The position numbers were made by a program, and so were the translations under genes. The notes under the pieces were generated by a model. It made no database searches, was not told the DNA's origin, and was given only the letters and a program-made list of their open reading frames with translations. From contig JADZBW010000116.1 in assembly GCA_020851885.1 (NCBI GenBank), positions 1 through 6,004 on the forward strand: a DNA stretch of 6,004 nt, read 5' to 3'. Position 1 is the stretch's first letter, and each line of letters begins with the position of its first letter. Positions 5,418-6,004 of this stretch are shown one piece after another. Source of the stretch: Fimbriimonadaceae bacterium. GTDB taxonomy: Bacteria; Armatimonadota; Fimbriimonadia; Fimbriimonadales; Fimbriimonadaceae.

Positions 5418-5937
5418 TAGCCCTGTATCCGAGAACAAGCTCCAACGTCGCGCCAAGCGTCAGGTCCGTGTTGTCGATGACGAGCCAATCTGGTGGAACC
5501 CCAACGCGATAGGCGTCGTTCGTGAAGCGAATCGTCTCGTCCAGGATCGTTGGATCGAATGACTTGTTCGTGCGCTCACGATTGCGCCGAAGGTTCTCTT
5601 CGAGGCTGGGCAATAGCAATATTTGGCGAACATCGCGCCCGGGCAGTTCAAGCTCGATGAGTTCCTGGAGCCGTTGCGGATTTCGGCAGTGATCGACAGT
5701 CACGACAAATCCGCCGTCCGCGTAACGCTTGGCAACGTCGCAAGCCGCCGATTCTGCGATCCGAAACTGGCGTTCGGTTTCCTCAGACCAAGGCACTGGC
5801 TCCGAGAGCCCGCTTGAGACCCACAAGCGAAGATCGTCCACCGGAAGATGCACGCCAAATTCAAAGGTCTCAGCGAGGGCCGCGCAAAGGGTGCTCTTCC
5901 CGCTGCCAGGCGGCCCCGTGATGAAGTAGATCGACAT
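5395..5937 (-). CDS. P-loop nucleoside/small-molecule kinase-like AAA protein
   Basis: The 180-residue product begins MSIYFITGPPGSGKS: a first beta strand and a perfect Walker A motif (8-15). VDDLRLW (33-39) supplies the acidic residues usual for substrate or Mg binding. FVVTVDHCRNP (78-88) ends the third strand as a Walker B-like element. LRRNRERTNKS (116-126) is an arginine-rich LID segment, and WLVIDNTDLT (151-160) is the last strand before the C-terminal helix. This layout is that of the AAA_33/zeta-toxin/adenylate-kinase-like group, which phosphorylate small molecules; the substrate cannot be told from sequence. Zeta toxins are longer and usually come with an epsilon antitoxin, which is absent. 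The start at 5937 puts the P-loop at its usual place; an upstream in-frame ATG at 5991 would add 18 unremarkable residues. Neither has a clear ribosome site. Its last eight codons, stop included, overlap the end of the SRPBCC gene on the other strand. Confidence 0.83.
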   Translation of the reverse strand: MSIYFITGPPGSGKSTLCAALAETFEFGVHLPVDDLRLWVSSGLSEPVPWSEETERQFRIAESAACDVAKRYADGGFVVTVDHCRNPQRLQELIELELPGRDVRQILLLPSLEENLRRNRERTNKSFDPTILDETIRFTNDAYRVGVPPDWLVIDNTDLTLGATLELVLGYRATSSPDGS

Positions 5938-6004
5938 CGAAATCGAATCATGACACGGATTCACCAGGTAATTTGAGGCGGTGCTTACCATGCTTTTGGC
6001 AACC

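Noticed and set aside
5395..5937. Kinase-like gene as a zeta toxin of a toxin-antitoxin pair
   Set aside because: It is short, no antitoxin gene lies beside it within the window, and the fold is shared by many metabolic kinases.

Overview
The window is about 6 kb of moderately GC-rich bacterial DNA (judged by eye, not counted). It carries a housekeeping Fe-S assembly gene next to small accessory genes. The mix suggests a free-living Gram-negative or Armatimonadota/Fimbriimonas-like environmental bacterium: a SufB, an exported Asp-box (BNR) protein, a small exported beta-rich protein, and an AHSA1/SRPBCC-type cytosolic protein. That taxonomic guess is low confidence. It rests on general resemblance only, since there is no rRNA or other marker.

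Layout, left to right. (1) The left edge holds the 5' part of an unrecognised acidic protein on the minus strand, running off the window. It has no ATG in its frame except an internal Met. (2) sufB (446-2026, +) is full length, with all key Cys/His/Glu residues. It has an unusual extra segment of about 38 residues and no sufC, sufD or sufS beside it. (3) 2076-2465 (+) looks like an intergenic gap but is a decayed gene. A HEPN-like protein can be read across three frames, with two frameshifts and one internal TAA. It is followed 17 bp later by a 43-codon ORF that may be the remains or stub of a partner gene. (4) A large exported protein with six Asp-boxes (2619-3908, -) converges on this remnant, leaving a 4-bp gap. 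(5) Upstream of it is a 174-bp spacer with a GC-rich hairpin and a wide 9-bp inverted repeat. (6) Then comes a small exported protein (4083-4607, -), perhaps preceded by a 67-codon ORF. (7) On the plus strand, 4872-5417 is a two-domain protein with a DUF4287-like N-terminus and an SRPBCC/AHSA1-like C-terminus. Its promoter elements sit so close to the ATG that the transcript should be leaderless. (8) At the right edge a P-loop nucleotide kinase-like gene (minus strand) overlaps it tail to tail by 23 bp.

Functional connection between the genes is weak. SufB belongs to a multi-subunit scaffold whose other subunits must be encoded elsewhere. The two exported proteins may be co-oriented but are probably separate transcription units. 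The HEPN remnant is a dead or dying accessory locus. No intact novel multi-gene system is visible. The most informative observations are the hidden HEPN pseudogene, the SufB insertion and the apparent leaderless promoter.
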